Source: Dethiobacter alkaliphilus
GTDB lineage: Bacteria > Bacillota > Dethiobacteria > DTU022 > UBA8154
Assembly: GCA_016841605.1 (NCBI GenBank)
Contig: JAENYV010000011.1
Coordinates: forward strand, 62,001 to 126,000
DNA length: 64,000 bases
Direction: 5' to 3'
This document shows positions 28,250 to 38,943 of this stretch, piece after piece. The notes beneath the pieces are model-generated. The model saw only the letters and a program-made list of their open reading frames with translations. It had not been told where the DNA came from and did no database searches. Position 1 is the first letter of the stretch. The number at the start of each line of letters is the position of its first letter. Both the position numbers and the translations under genes were made by a program.

Positions 28250-29599
28250 ATGGGTTTAACAGGTTTGGAGATTTATAAACTTCTGCCGAAGACCAACTGT
28301 AAGGAATGTGGTTTCCTCACCTGTCTTGCTTTCGCGACGGCTCTGGCAAACGGCAAGTCTTCTGTTGATGCTTGTCCGGCCATTTCAGCAGAGGCGAAAG
28401 AGATTCTTTCAGCCGCATCAGAACCACCTATCAGGTTGATTAAAATCGGCAGCGGAGAAAAAATTGTTGAAGTGGGCGATGAAACGGAGCTTTTCCGTCA
28501 CGATAAGCGTTTTAACCATCCGACGGCCATTGCCGTTGCTGTCAACGATAATGAAGATTTGGAAGCAAAAATAGATGTAGTCAATAAACTTTATTTTGAA
28601 CGGGTCGGCCAGCATTACGAAGTGGATCTGGTGGCCCTGATCAATGCCTCCGGCGACGCGGCTGTTTTCCGCAATGCTGCAGAGAAAGCCGCTGCCCGGA
28701 CCGATAAAAACTTTGTCCTGGTTACGGGTGAGCCCGGTGCCATGGAAGCGGCCCTTCAGGTTCTTGCCGCGCGCAAACCGCTCCTTTATGCCGCAGATCA
28801 CGATAATTATACCAGGATGACAAATTTGGCCAAAGCAAATGGTTCTCCTCTTGCCGTCAGGGCGAAGGGACTCGATGCGCTGGCTGAACTGGTGGGTAAA
28901 ATTACGTCTCTGGGTTATCGTGAATTGGTGCTTGATTCCGGTGCAAATGACACCGGCAAAGTTCTTGCCGATCTGACCCAAATCCGGCGTCTGGCTGTTC
29001 GGAAAAAAAACCGCACCTTCGGCTATCCGGCCATTACTTTTACTACTACCAGAGAAGATCCTGCTGAAGAAATGCTGCAGATAGCCTCCTATGTGACCAA
29101 ATATGCCGGTATTGTTGTTGTCGGAACGGATAAGGCGGAATACCTTCTTCCTGCCCTTAGCCTGCGGGCAAATATTTACACGGATCCACAAAAACCGGCA
29201 ACCGTGGAACCCGGGTTGCATGTAATCGGGGACGTGGGCAACGATTCTCCCGTTTACTGCACGACTAACTTCTCCCTTACTTACTTTTTGGTTGAAGGGG
29301 AAGTGGAGGCCACCCGTATTCCCAGCTTTATTCTCTCCGTGGATACCAATGGAACCTCTGTCCTGACAGCCTATGCGGACAATAAGTTTTCCGCGGAAAA
29401 GATTGGAGAGGCAATCAAACAGTGCGGTCTGGAAGAAAAAGTGAGCCATAAAGATATTGTTATCCCCGGGGCTGTTGCTGTCCTCAAAGGAAGGCTGGAA
29501 GATGAATCCGGGTGGAATATTATCGTCGGGCCGCGCGAGTCTTCCGGTATTCAAAAATTTGCCAAATTACAGTTTTCCGGAAAGTATTTCAGAGGATAG
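28250..29599 (+). CDS. acsC: Corrinoid iron-sulfur protein large subunit
   Basis: 449 residues; ATG 28250 follows GAGAGGAG. The N-terminal [4Fe-4S] domain has Cys17, 20, 25 and 42 in NCKECGFLTCL...DAC. A TIM-barrel follows, then the C-terminal cobamide-binding Rossmann-like domain (VVPGxVAVLKG-like segment, IIVGPRESSGIQ). With AcsD it carries the methyl group from methyl-H4folate (via AcsE) to ACS. The cluster cysteines are intact, unlike the altered metal site of AcsB. Confidence 0.96.
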   Translation: MGLTGLEIYKLLPKTNCKECGFLTCLAFATALANGKSSVDACPAISAEAKEILSAASEPPIRLIKIGSGEKIVEVGDETELFRHDKRFNHPTAIAVAVNDNEDLEAKIDVVNKLYFERVGQHYEVDLVALINASGDAAVFRNAAEKAAARTDKNFVLVTGEPGAMEAALQVLAARKPLLYAADHDNYTRMTNLAKANGSPLAVRAKGLDALAELVGKITSLGYRELVLDSGANDTGKVLADLTQIRRLAVRKKNRTFGYPAITFTTTREDPAEEMLQIASYVTKYAGIVVVGTDKAEYLLPALSLRANIYTDPQKPATVEPGLHVIGDVGNDSPVYCTTNFSLTYFLVEGEVEATRIPSFILSVDTNGTSVLTAYADNKFSAEKIGEAIKQCGLEEKVSHKDIVIPGAVAVLKGRLEDESGWNIIVGPRESSGIQKFAKLQFSGKYFRG

Positions 29600-29634
29600 A
29601 ATGTTTTTGTCGGCCGTTAGAAAGGAGAAGGAAA

Positions 29635-31442
<1,808 letters not shown>

Positions 31443-31497
31443 GGCAGCAATTAATGTAATATTGGAGGAGAGCGAAGAAGAAAAAGGTGAGGGAAAA

Positions 31498-32178
31498 ATG
31501 ATCGTTGGTAAAAGAAAGCCTTTGGCTGAGATAGCACGGATGCTGGAACCCTTCAAAAAAATTTGTATTCTGGGATGTGCAACCTGCGCAGCTGTCTGTC
31601 TTTCCGGCGGTGAAAAGGAAACAGCCGAAACAGCATCTCTTTTGTCTCTCTTGTGGCAAAAAGAGGGGAAAGAGGGCGAAATTACCACCCATACGCTTCT
31701 CAGGCAGTGTGAATACGAGTATATCGACGAATTTGCCAAAGCACTGCCGGATTGTGATGTTTTTTTATCACTGGCTTGTGGTGTAGGGGTCCAGGCGATG
31801 ACGACCAGGCTGCCGGATAAGATCTTCCTGCCGGGGCTTAATACAACTTTTTTGGGCTATCCCCTGGAGCAGGGCGTCTGGGCGGAAAATTGTCTGGCCT
31901 GCGGGAATTGTATCCTCCATTTAACTATGGGGATCTGTCCTATTACCCGCTGCGCTAAGAGCATGCTGAACGGACCTTGTGGCGGCTCTCAAAACGGGAA
32001 ATGTGAGGTCAGACAGGATGTGGACTGTGCCTGGCATTTGATCTACGAACGCCTCTCAAAGATGGGTGAGCTGGCGAGAATGGAGGCTATCCAACCCCCG
32101 CAGGACTGGTCTGCCTCCCACCATGGCGGCCCTAGAACAATTGTAAGGGAGGATCTCAGGCTTGAAACCGGCGAGTAA
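31498..32178 (+). CDS. metV: MetV, zinc/iron-sulfur partner of methylene-H4folate reductase
   Basis: 226 residues from ATG 31498 behind AAGGTGAGGG. The N-terminal CATCAAVC motif and the C-terminal CLACGNCIL...GICPITRCAKSMLNGPCGGSQNGKCE make up the MTHFR C-terminal-like Cys-rich domain. In acetogens MetV joins MetF in the ferredoxin- or NADH-linked reductase complex. It overlaps metF by 17 nt. Confidence 0.93.
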   Translation: MIVGKRKPLAEIARMLEPFKKICILGCATCAAVCLSGGEKETAETASLLSLLWQKEGKEGEITTHTLLRQCEYEYIDEFAKALPDCDVFLSLACGVGVQAMTTRLPDKIFLPGLNTTFLGYPLEQGVWAENCLACGNCILHLTMGICPITRCAKSMLNGPCGGSQNGKCEVRQDVDCAWHLIYERLSKMGELARMEAIQPPQDWSASHHGGPRTIVREDLRLETGE

Positions 32179-33088
32179 GCTCGAAAAAATTCTCAGCAGC
32201 GGGCATTTCGCCGTCACTGGAGAACTCAGCCCGCCGAAGAGTGCTGATTTGGAGATGTTAAAGCGGCATGCGGAGGCCATGCGCAATTATGTGGATTCAT
32301 ACAATATTACAGATAACCAGACAGCTATTGTCCGGACATCCAGCATCGGTGTAGCTGCAACGCTAATCCGGATGGGCCTGGAACCCAATGTGCAGGTGAC
32401 AGTCAGAGACAGAAACAGAATAGGCCTGCAGAGCGACTTGCTGGGCGCTGTCAGCTTCGGCTGCAGAAATTTTCTTTGCCTCCAGGGAGACCACGCTAAA
32501 TTCGGCAATGAACCCCAAAGCAAGAATGTGAATGATATTGACTCTGTGCAACTGCTGCAGGCGGTTAAAAATATGAGAGATAAGGGAGTTTTTATCGGCG
32601 GAGGAAAGTTGGAACAACCGTTGCCGCGCATTTTTATCGGTGCGGTGGCCAATCCTTTTGCCGATCCTTTTGCCTATCGTTCCCTGAGGCTGGCAAAAAA
32701 AATTGCGGCAGGGGCGCAATTTATCCAGACACAAAGTATTTTCGATCTGGACCGCTTTGAAAAATGGATGGAAAAAGTAAGGGAGATGGGTTTGGATAAA
32801 AAGGTTTATATCATGGGAGGGATTATCCCGCTTAAATCCCCTGGAGCTTGCAGATATATGCAGAATAACGTCCCGGGAATGCTTATTCCCGAAGAAATTT
32901 ATACCCGCATCAAGGAAGCACAGGATAAGAAAAAAGAGGGGATTAGGATCGCGGTGGAGACCATTTTGCGTCTGCGGGAAATTGCCGGAGTTGCCGGGGT
33001 TCACATCATGGCGATCGGTTGGGAAGAAGTGATACCGGAAATCGTTGAGCGTTCCGGCCTTTACCCGCGGCCATCCCTGGAAGAGTGA
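32162..33088 (+). CDS. metF: Methylenetetrahydrofolate reductase
   Basis: 308 residues from TTG 32162; GGGAGG lies 9 nt upstream within metV. The FAD-binding TIM-barrel shows AVTGELSPPKSADLEML, the YNITDNQ motif, CLQGDH (flavin/folate site), ANPFADPFAYR and QTQSIFD. It makes methyl-H4folate for AcsE. It is the last gene of the acs operon. The end runs into a short direct repeat of CTTTTGACTTT before the next gene. Confidence 0.95.
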   Translation: MKPASKLEKILSSGHFAVTGELSPPKSADLEMLKRHAEAMRNYVDSYNITDNQTAIVRTSSIGVAATLIRMGLEPNVQVTVRDRNRIGLQSDLLGAVSFGCRNFLCLQGDHAKFGNEPQSKNVNDIDSVQLLQAVKNMRDKGVFIGGGKLEQPLPRIFIGAVANPFADPFAYRSLRLAKKIAAGAQFIQTQSIFDLDRFEKWMEKVREMGLDKKVYIMGGIIPLKSPGACRYMQNNVPGMLIPEEIYTRIKEAQDKKKEGIRIAVETILRLREIAGVAGVHIMAIGWEEVIPEIVERSGLYPRPSLEE

Positions 33089-33135
33089 CTTTTGACTTTA
33101 AACTTTTGACTTTCGACTGAATCGGGGGGTTTTTA

Positions 33136-34125
33136 TTGAGCAAACAATTTGTCAAAGATCTGAAAATCGGCAGTCCCGTACAATCCCAGTTCGTTGTCTT
33201 TGATATACAGGAACTGGCTTATTCGGCTCCATCCAGGATGGGGGAATCTTTTCTAAAGCTAATGCTCGGGGATGTCAGTGGAAGCATAAAAGGTATTATC
33301 TGGGATCGCTCCATGGTTACGGAGCCGATCAGGCAGGATGATATCCTGCTTATATCAGGAGAAGTAAAAGATTATCATGGTCCCCAGTTAATTATAAGTT
33401 ATTTTCAAAAAGTGAGCAGGGAACATATTAACCGTGCTTATTTTCAGCCCGTGGCTGTAAGAAAACCGGCCGAGATGTGGGAAGCGCTGCTGGAAGTTGT
33501 CGCAAGGCGGGTTACAGATGAATATCTTCAGAAGCTTGTAAAAGTTTTGTTTCAAGATGAAATTATAGTCCGAAAATTTTTAACGGCACCCGCGGCAAAA
33601 GTAATTCATCACAATTACCTCGGAGGCCTTTTGGAGCATACACTGGAAGTAATAGAAATATGCTGTAAACTTGCGGCATTTTATCCGGATAAAATTAACG
33701 AACCGCTTCTTCTAACAGGGGCTGTTTTTCATGACATCGGCAAAATAGAAGAATATGACCAGGAAAGCTTTACTTTTCAACAAACGGACAGGGGACGCCT
33801 GTTGGGTCATATTACCATAGGTCTGGAAATTTTAAGAGAAAAAATAAAAAAGGTTCCTTTGTTTCCGGATCCTTTAAGGTTAGAGCTGGAACATATGCTA
33901 ATTAGCCATCACGGTGAAAAGGAATGGGGTTCTCCGGAAATTCCCCAGACAATAAATGCTTTTGCGCTCTTTCATGCCGATTTGATCAGCGCCAGAATGA
34001 AACAGTTCATGCAGGTATTGGAGAGCGGAGTCCGGAATGATCTTTCATGGACAAAATTTGATCGTTTTCTTGGTCGAAAGGTTTTTACAGGTTTTAAGGA
34101 TAATGATGATGTTTTTAACGAATGA
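33136..34125 (+). CDS. YhaM-like OB-fold/HD-domain 3'-5' exonuclease
   Basis: 329 residues from TTG 33136 behind GGGGGG. The N-terminal OB-fold (about 20-90: LMLGDVSGSIKGIIWD) binds nucleic acid. The HD domain follows: HNYLGGLLEHTLEV, AVFHDIGKIEEY and ISHHGEKEWGSPEIPQT, with metal-binding His and Asp. YhaM of Bacillus degrades RNA and DNA 3'-5'. It may be co-transcribed with metF (47-bp gap) but is not a pathway gene. Confidence 0.88.
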   Translation: MSKQFVKDLKIGSPVQSQFVVFDIQELAYSAPSRMGESFLKLMLGDVSGSIKGIIWDRSMVTEPIRQDDILLISGEVKDYHGPQLIISYFQKVSREHINRAYFQPVAVRKPAEMWEALLEVVARRVTDEYLQKLVKVLFQDEIIVRKFLTAPAAKVIHHNYLGGLLEHTLEVIEICCKLAAFYPDKINEPLLLTGAVFHDIGKIEEYDQESFTFQQTDRGRLLGHITIGLEILREKIKKVPLFPDPLRLELEHMLISHHGEKEWGSPEIPQTINAFALFHADLISARMKQFMQVLESGVRNDLSWTKFDRFLGRKVFTGFKDNDDVFNE

Positions 34126-34140
34126 AAAGTTCCGGATTGG

Positions 34141-34169
34141 GCAGGAAATTACCTGTTTGTAGCGAAATA
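34141..34169 (+). promoter_or_regulatory. Candidate sigma-H promoter of the TPR gene
   Basis: -35 GCAGGAAAT (34141-34149), 11-bp spacer, -10 AGCGAAATA (34161-34169). It shares the 15-mer GTTTGTAGCGAAATA with the acs promoter region at 25964-25978. Confidence 0.5.
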
Positions 34170-34250
34170 ATTTTAAAACAGATTATAACTGCCGCCTAAA
34201 AGTGGAAATATATACATGGGAATCGATAATTTGCAAAGTGGTGAGGAAAA

Positions 34251-35375
34251 GTGAAATACCGGAGGAGTTTGAAAAAAATAGTACCTTTTATTCAATCGAG
34301 CGATTATTATTTTGAGAAAGGGAATCATTATTTTCAAAAAAACAAGCTGGAGAAAGCATTACTTTTTTTTAAAAAAACCATTGAAATAGAACCGGAAAAT
34401 TCTCTTTATCATTATAACCTGGCGTGTCTCTTAAGCAGGATGAGCCATTTGGAAAAAGCCAATAAAATATTTTCCTATATAGTGAACAAGATGGATCCTT
34501 CGCTGACAGGCTGTTATTTCCTGATGGCCATTAATTACGGATTAATGGATGAGGTGGACAAAGCACGTTATTACCTGAACCTGTATCTGCAGGTTTCACC
34601 CCATGGCGAAATGGCGGAGGAAGCGGAGGACATTCTTTTTGCCTTGAGCGAAGAGGATAGAGATTTACTTCCCGCCAGGAGGGATGATATTCCGATTACA
34701 AGAGTTATCTGTGTGGAAGAAGAGGAACTACTCCAGCATTATCGGGAGAATCATTCCATGCGCCATACTTTATGGCAGGCCCTTTACCAAAGAAACGAAC
34801 AGATTGTGGAGAAAGCAATTCGCCTCTACAGCCTGCTCAGGGATGAAGGCGGAAAGGAAAACCTGCTGGATTTTGTCAGGAATCCCTGGATTAAGCAAAG
34901 ATTACGGCTAAAGGCACTCCTTGAATTAAAAAATATGGGTGTGAAGGGCTTGGTCTGTGTATTTATGGAGGGTTCCCTGCGCGATGTGGACCTTTCCTAT
35001 TACCCTCTCCTTGCACCCAGATGGCTGCAACCATGGCAGGATGTTTTGGAACGCACTCTGCAGAACATGCGTCTGAGTCAGTGCTATAATGAGCGTTTTT
35101 ATGAAGACGTTCAGGCGATCTGGATAGACTTTTTAAATAATTTTTATCCTCGTTATCCTCTTATTCACAAGGTGGAGACATGGTCGGCAGCACTGGAATA
35201 CGCGCTGGCCAGGTATCATTTTTTAAATCTGACTCAGAAAACCCTGGCCGGGCAGTATAAAATTTCAACGTCAAGCTTATCGGCAAAATACAGGATCATA
35301 AACGAAGTTTTAAATATTCAGCATCGGGCTTATCATAATATGCTTAGATATCTTACCCAGAGGGAAAAGGAGTAA
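34251..35375 (+). CDS. TPR protein with C-terminal helix-turn-helix-like segment
   Basis: 374 residues from GTG 34251, behind GGTGAGG. Two to three N-terminal TPR units are seen (SDYYFEKGNHYFQKNKLEKALLFF; YYFLMAINYGLMDEVDKA). A long helical middle follows. The C-terminus has TQKTLAGQYKISTSSLSAKYRI, which resembles the HTH seen at the end of several Clostridial TPR/SEC-C proteins. No enzyme motif. Role unknown; possibly a regulatory scaffold. Confidence 0.65.
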   Translation: MKYRRSLKKIVPFIQSSDYYFEKGNHYFQKNKLEKALLFFKKTIEIEPENSLYHYNLACLLSRMSHLEKANKIFSYIVNKMDPSLTGCYFLMAINYGLMDEVDKARYYLNLYLQVSPHGEMAEEAEDILFALSEEDRDLLPARRDDIPITRVICVEEEELLQHYRENHSMRHTLWQALYQRNEQIVEKAIRLYSLLRDEGGKENLLDFVRNPWIKQRLRLKALLELKNMGVKGLVCVFMEGSLRDVDLSYYPLLAPRWLQPWQDVLERTLQNMRLSQCYNERFYEDVQAIWIDFLNNFYPRYPLIHKVETWSAALEYALARYHFLNLTQKTLAGQYKISTSSLSAKYRIINEVLNIQHRAYHNMLRYLTQREKE

Positions 35376-35385
35376 AGTTAAACAT

Positions 35386-36246
35386 TTACTCCAGGATCTC
35401 TTGCAACAGCTTTCTTGCTTCAGCCGGGGGAAGCCCCTCCCCTAAATAGTGTTCTCCCAGCCATATTTCAAAATGCAGGTGGGCCCCTTCGGTGGTTCCC
35501 TTTGCTCCGTCGCTGGTACCGGAATTTCCAATGTTCCCGATAAAATCTCCCGCCTGGACAAGATCGCCCTTCTGCAATTCTGCAACCTGGTTCAGGTGTG
35601 CGTAAACCGTGATAATCCCGTCAGGGTGTTTGATCCATACCTGTCGGCCCCTAAGCTTGTCCAAAATATCATCGGGTGTTTCCTCCATTTCACTACAAAT
35701 CCGCAGCAATTCATTTCTCTCTTGCTCAGTAAGTTCAGTATATTGGTGATCGATACGATCGATTACACCCTCTCCCGCGGCATAAACCGGGTCGCCTAAA
35801 CGGATGGGGACCCCGCAGGCTCCGTCATAATAATCCAGACCCTGGTGAGTTCCATTTCGGTATGTTCTTGGTGCCCCCGGCAACTGTGAATCTCTGCTTG
35901 TGACCAGAGCTTCGGGGATAGGGCTCTGCAAAAAGCTAAGTTGCTCTATGAGGGCTTGATCCGGCTGGAGAAGTCCGTCGTCCCCTTCCGGGTTAAGAGG
36001 GTCGGATGTGGAAGATCCGGAAGGAGCCGGTGACGTCGGCTCAGGAGTACTTTCTTCCGCGGTGTTCCCATGAGAATGATTTTCTATTTCAGGTGTAGGC
36101 GGCAAGAGTGTTTCTCCCGCAGGTGTTTCTATTACAGCCGGGATTTCTCTGGAAAAAGTAACCGGAAAGAGGTTAAAAAAATAAAAGGCCAGGAAGCAAC
36201 CGGCAATAATTAGCAAATAAAGGGTGTATCTTTTTCTTTTAAACAT
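35386..36246 (-). CDS. Membrane-anchored M23 (LytM-type) peptidase
   Basis: 286 residues from ATG 36246 with AGGAGG 7 nt upstream on the minus strand; an upstream frame to 36366 lacks a site. A single N-terminal membrane helix (residues about 8-25) is followed by a Pro/Ser/Thr-rich linker. The M23 domain has HQGLDYY (zinc ligands), VYAHLNQ and AHLHFEIW. Like sporulation SpoIIQ-type or cell-wall LytM proteins it acts outside the cell. Its ribosome site lies in the loop of a 12-bp hairpin. The gene converges on the TPR gene with a 10-bp gap. Confidence 0.88.
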   Translation of the reverse strand: MFKRKRYTLYLLIIAGCFLAFYFFNLFPVTFSREIPAVIETPAGETLLPPTPEIENHSHGNTAEESTPEPTSPAPSGSSTSDPLNPEGDDGLLQPDQALIEQLSFLQSPIPEALVTSRDSQLPGAPRTYRNGTHQGLDYYDGACGVPIRLGDPVYAAGEGVIDRIDHQYTELTEQERNELLRICSEMEETPDDILDKLRGRQVWIKHPDGIITVYAHLNQVAELQKGDLVQAGDFIGNIGNSGTSDGAKGTTEGAHLHFEIWLGEHYLGEGLPPAEARKLLQEILE

Positions 36247-36277
36247 CAAAAAAGCCTCCTGTAAATTTTTGATGTTT
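36241..36277 (-). promoter_or_regulatory. Hairpin enclosing RBS and start codon of the M23 peptidase mRNA
   Basis: AAACATCAAAAA (36241-36252) and TTTTTGATGTTT (36266-36277) are perfect inverted repeats. On the transcript the loop holds AGGAGG and the 3' arm holds the AUG. The all A-U/G-U-poor stem would be weak and temperature-sensitive. Confidence 0.55.
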
Positions 36278-36479
36278 ATATTGTAACAGAAGATAAACAA
36301 AAAAACATATTTTTTGTGGAAAAAAATAAAATATGGAGGAAGAATAAGAAGCTTTGCCGAATACATAATTTTGGTTAAAGTGGTTATCGGTTAAATTGAT
36401 TGCTTAAACTAGTTAAAGGATGACTTTGTGCATTGATGTTGATAGGGGAGGTGCAGCCCAGGAATTCAAATGGGAGTAT

Positions 36480-36698
36480 ATGAAAAAAGAAAATTATTCG
36501 TCCCGGATTAGGGAACTGACTAAAATGTATGAAAATAGGAATGCCGACGGTCTCGACCGTTTTCTTTTCCGCAACGGTGAGAGGATAACTGCTGATTATT
36601 TGATGTCTGTCATGCTTTCAAGGAGCTTCAGGGATGTGCGAAAGAGCAGTAAAGGAGGGAGAGACACCTTTGTTTCCCGGGAACGTGTTATCTATTGA
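36480..36698 (+). CDS. Small hypothetical protein upstream of pyrB
   Basis: 72 residues from ATG 36480 (GGAG 7 nt upstream); an earlier in-frame ATG at 36420 has no good site. Basic, rich in Arg and Ser, with no recognised domain. It overlaps the first 29 nt of pyrB, so it may act as a leader gene translationally linked to pyrB. A short ACGGT/ACCGT hairpin with a T-rich tail lies inside it at about 36545-36565. Confidence 0.4.
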   Translation: MKKENYSSRIRELTKMYENRNADGLDRFLFRNGERITADYLMSVMLSRSFRDVRKSSKGGRDTFVSRERVIY

Positions 36699-37599
36699 AG
36701 ATCTTTCGGTGCAGGCGATGGAGGAAATTTTTCAGAGGGCAGCTTATTATAAGTCTGAAGACCGGGGAGTTGCTTTTTCGGCTTTAAAAGGAAAAAATAT
36801 TGTGCTCTCCTTCTGGGAACCCAGCACACGCACCAGAGTTTCTTTTGAACTGGCTGTCCAAAAACTCGGGGGAACTGTGCTGGACCTCCGTCCTGAGCAG
36901 AATAGCGAAAAAAAGGGAGAGAGTCTGGAAGATACCGTCAAAACATTGAGATCTCTCGGGGCAGATGCTCTCATCTTTCGACATGGGGCGCCCGGGTTAT
37001 TTGGGCGAATATCACGAACAGTAGATCTTCCCCTGATTAGCGGGGGGGAAGGTTGTTACCAGCATCCGACCCAGACTTTGCTGGATATTTTTACCATGAA
37101 GGAAGCAGGGATTGTGCTTTCAGGGCTGGAAGTCGTCATCGCGGGAGATATATTACACAGCCGGGTTGCCCGCTCGCATTTACTCGCACTGCCGGCTTTT
37201 GGTGCCAGGGTCACCCTGGTTGGGCCTCCTGCTTTACTCCCCAGAGAACTTGTCCCTCCAGGTCTGAATTATACTTACTCCTTTGATGATGTACTCGCCC
37301 GGGGGGGTGTGCTCTATTTATTGCGGGTCCAGATGGAACGTCATCGCCGTTTCTTTTCCTCTCCCGGCGAATATGCGGCTCTTTACGGGTTAAATGAAAA
37401 AAGGCTTGCTTTGTTAAATAACGAAACGTTTGTGATGCATCCCGGACCGGTTAACCTCGGGGTTGAATTGAGCACCGGAGCCCTGCATATTCTGGAAGCG
37501 AATTGCCCTGATAAAGTACTTATTCAAAAGCAGGTTCGAAACGGAGTTTATGTCCGCATGGCTGTTTTAGATCTGCTTTTGTCCGGGAGGATGGTTTAA
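36670..37599 (+). CDS. pyrB: Aspartate carbamoyltransferase catalytic subunit
   Basis: 309 residues from TTG 36670; AAAGGAGG (36651-36658) is the only good site, giving MFPGNVLSIEDLS. An in-frame ATG 36634 is less likely. The carbamoyl-phosphate loop STRTRVSFELA, the HPTQTLLDIFT and HPGPVN motifs and LYLLRVQMERH are present. No pyrI is nearby, so it is the trimeric class. First enzyme gene of pyrBCKDF. Confidence 0.95.
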   Translation: MFPGNVLSIEDLSVQAMEEIFQRAAYYKSEDRGVAFSALKGKNIVLSFWEPSTRTRVSFELAVQKLGGTVLDLRPEQNSEKKGESLEDTVKTLRSLGADALIFRHGAPGLFGRISRTVDLPLISGGEGCYQHPTQTLLDIFTMKEAGIVLSGLEVVIAGDILHSRVARSHLLALPAFGARVTLVGPPALLPRELVPPGLNYTYSFDDVLARGGVLYLLRVQMERHRRFFSSPGEYAALYGLNEKRLALLNNETFVMHPGPVNLGVELSTGALHILEANCPDKVLIQKQVRNGVYVRMAVLDLLLSGRMV

Positions 37600-38943
37600 A
37601 TGGAACTGCTTTTTCGAGGAGGAATTTTATATGACCCGGCAGCAGGATGGGCCGGGCCTGCCGAAATATTAATCAAGGGGGACAGGGTTGAGGCGGTCGC
37701 CGGATCCCTGGGAAAAGTTGATCTTCCGGTCATTGATCTCCGGGGGAAAATTGTTCTTCCCGGACTGGTGGATATGCATGCACATCTCAGGGAACCAGGA
37801 GAAGAAGGCAAGGAGACCATCGCGGACGGATGTGCGGCGGCTGTGGCAGGGGGTTTTACTTCTCTGGCCTGCATGCCCAATACTTACCCTCCCGCGGATA
37901 ACAAGACGGTTGTCTCCTATATTCGGGAACGTGCCCGGAGAACCGGACTGGCCCGTGTTTATCCAGTGGGGGCTATTTCCAAAGGTTTAGAGGGAAAGGA
38001 GCTCTCCAACATGTGGGAGCTTGCCTCGGAAGGTGTGAAGGGTTTTTCCGATGATGGCCGGCCTGTCATGGACGGCGGACTGATGCTCAGGGCCATGCAG
38101 TTTGCTTCTTCGCTGCAACTCCCTATAATTTCCCATTGCGAAGATCTTTCCATTGCGGAGGATGGGGTCGTTCACGCCGGTCCCACCGGTTATCAAATGG
38201 GACTTCCTGTAATAAGGCCCGCCGCGGAGGCAGCCATGATCGCCAGAGATCTTCTTCTGCAGGAGGAAGTTGGAGGAAAACTCCACCTTGCCCACATCAG
38301 TTCCCAAAAGAGTGTGGCTATGCTAAAATGGGCAGCAGAGCGGGGAGTGCCGTTTACCGCGGAAGTGACACCTCACCATTTGTTTTTGACGGAAGAAGCA
38401 GCAAAAGAGTTTTTTTCCGATGCGAAAATGAATCCTCCTCTCAGAGAAATCGAAGATCAGAAAGCCCTGCAGAAAGCCCTGCAGAAAGATCTTATTGGAG
38501 TTGTGGCCACTGATCATGCGCCCCACCGCCCACAGGATAAAGAGAATGATTTTCTCAGCGCACCCTTTGGTGTTGTGGGGTTGGAAACAGCACTCCCCCT
38601 GGTGATTACTCGCTTGCTCTGCCAAGAGTTGATCTCCTGGGAACGGGTTGTTGAGATATTATCACTGACACCGGCACGCATTCTAAATATCCCCGGGGGA
38701 ACTCTTGCTCCCGGTTCTGCGGCGGACCTTGTCGTCATTGATCCGCAGGAGGAGCGGCCTGTCGAAAAAGAAAACTTTTATTCCCGGGGGAGAAATACTC
38801 CTTTTCAGGGCTGGGTGCTAAAAGGATTTCCCATATTGACCATGGTTGGCGGAGATATTAAAATGCTGGCCGGCAAAGTAAAAGGTTTCTCCCCGGACTT
38901 TCCGGCTCTGATAAATGAATCCCTTCTAAAGGAGTCACTTTAA
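37600..38943 (+). CDS. pyrC: Dihydroorotase (class I)
   Basis: 447 residues; ATG directly abuts the pyrB stop. Amidohydrolase with the metal site DMHAHLREPG, Cys/His sites SHCED and LAHISS, and ATDHAPH. Closes carbamoyl-aspartate to dihydroorotate. Confidence 0.96.
   Translation: MELLFRGGILYDPAAGWAGPAEILIKGDRVEAVAGSLGKVDLPVIDLRGKIVLPGLVDMHAHLREPGEEGKETIADGCAAAVAGGFTSLACMPNTYPPADNKTVVSYIRERARRTGLARVYPVGAISKGLEGKELSNMWELASEGVKGFSDDGRPVMDGGLMLRAMQFASSLQLPIISHCEDLSIAEDGVVHAGPTGYQMGLPVIRPAAEAAMIARDLLLQEEVGGKLHLAHISSQKSVAMLKWAAERGVPFTAEVTPHHLFLTEEAAKEFFSDAKMNPPLREIEDQKALQKALQKDLIGVVATDHAPHRPQDKENDFLSAPFGVVGLETALPLVITRLLCQELISWERVVEILSLTPARILNIPGGTLAPGSAADLVVIDPQEERPVEKENFYSRGRNTPFQGWVLKGFPILTMVGGDIKMLAGKVKGFSPDFPALINESLLKESL

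Noticed and set aside
36540-36570. Transcription attenuator of the pyr operon
   Set aside because: The stem is only about 5 bp (ACGGT/ACCGT) and no PyrR-binding loop or antiterminator could be drawn with confidence.
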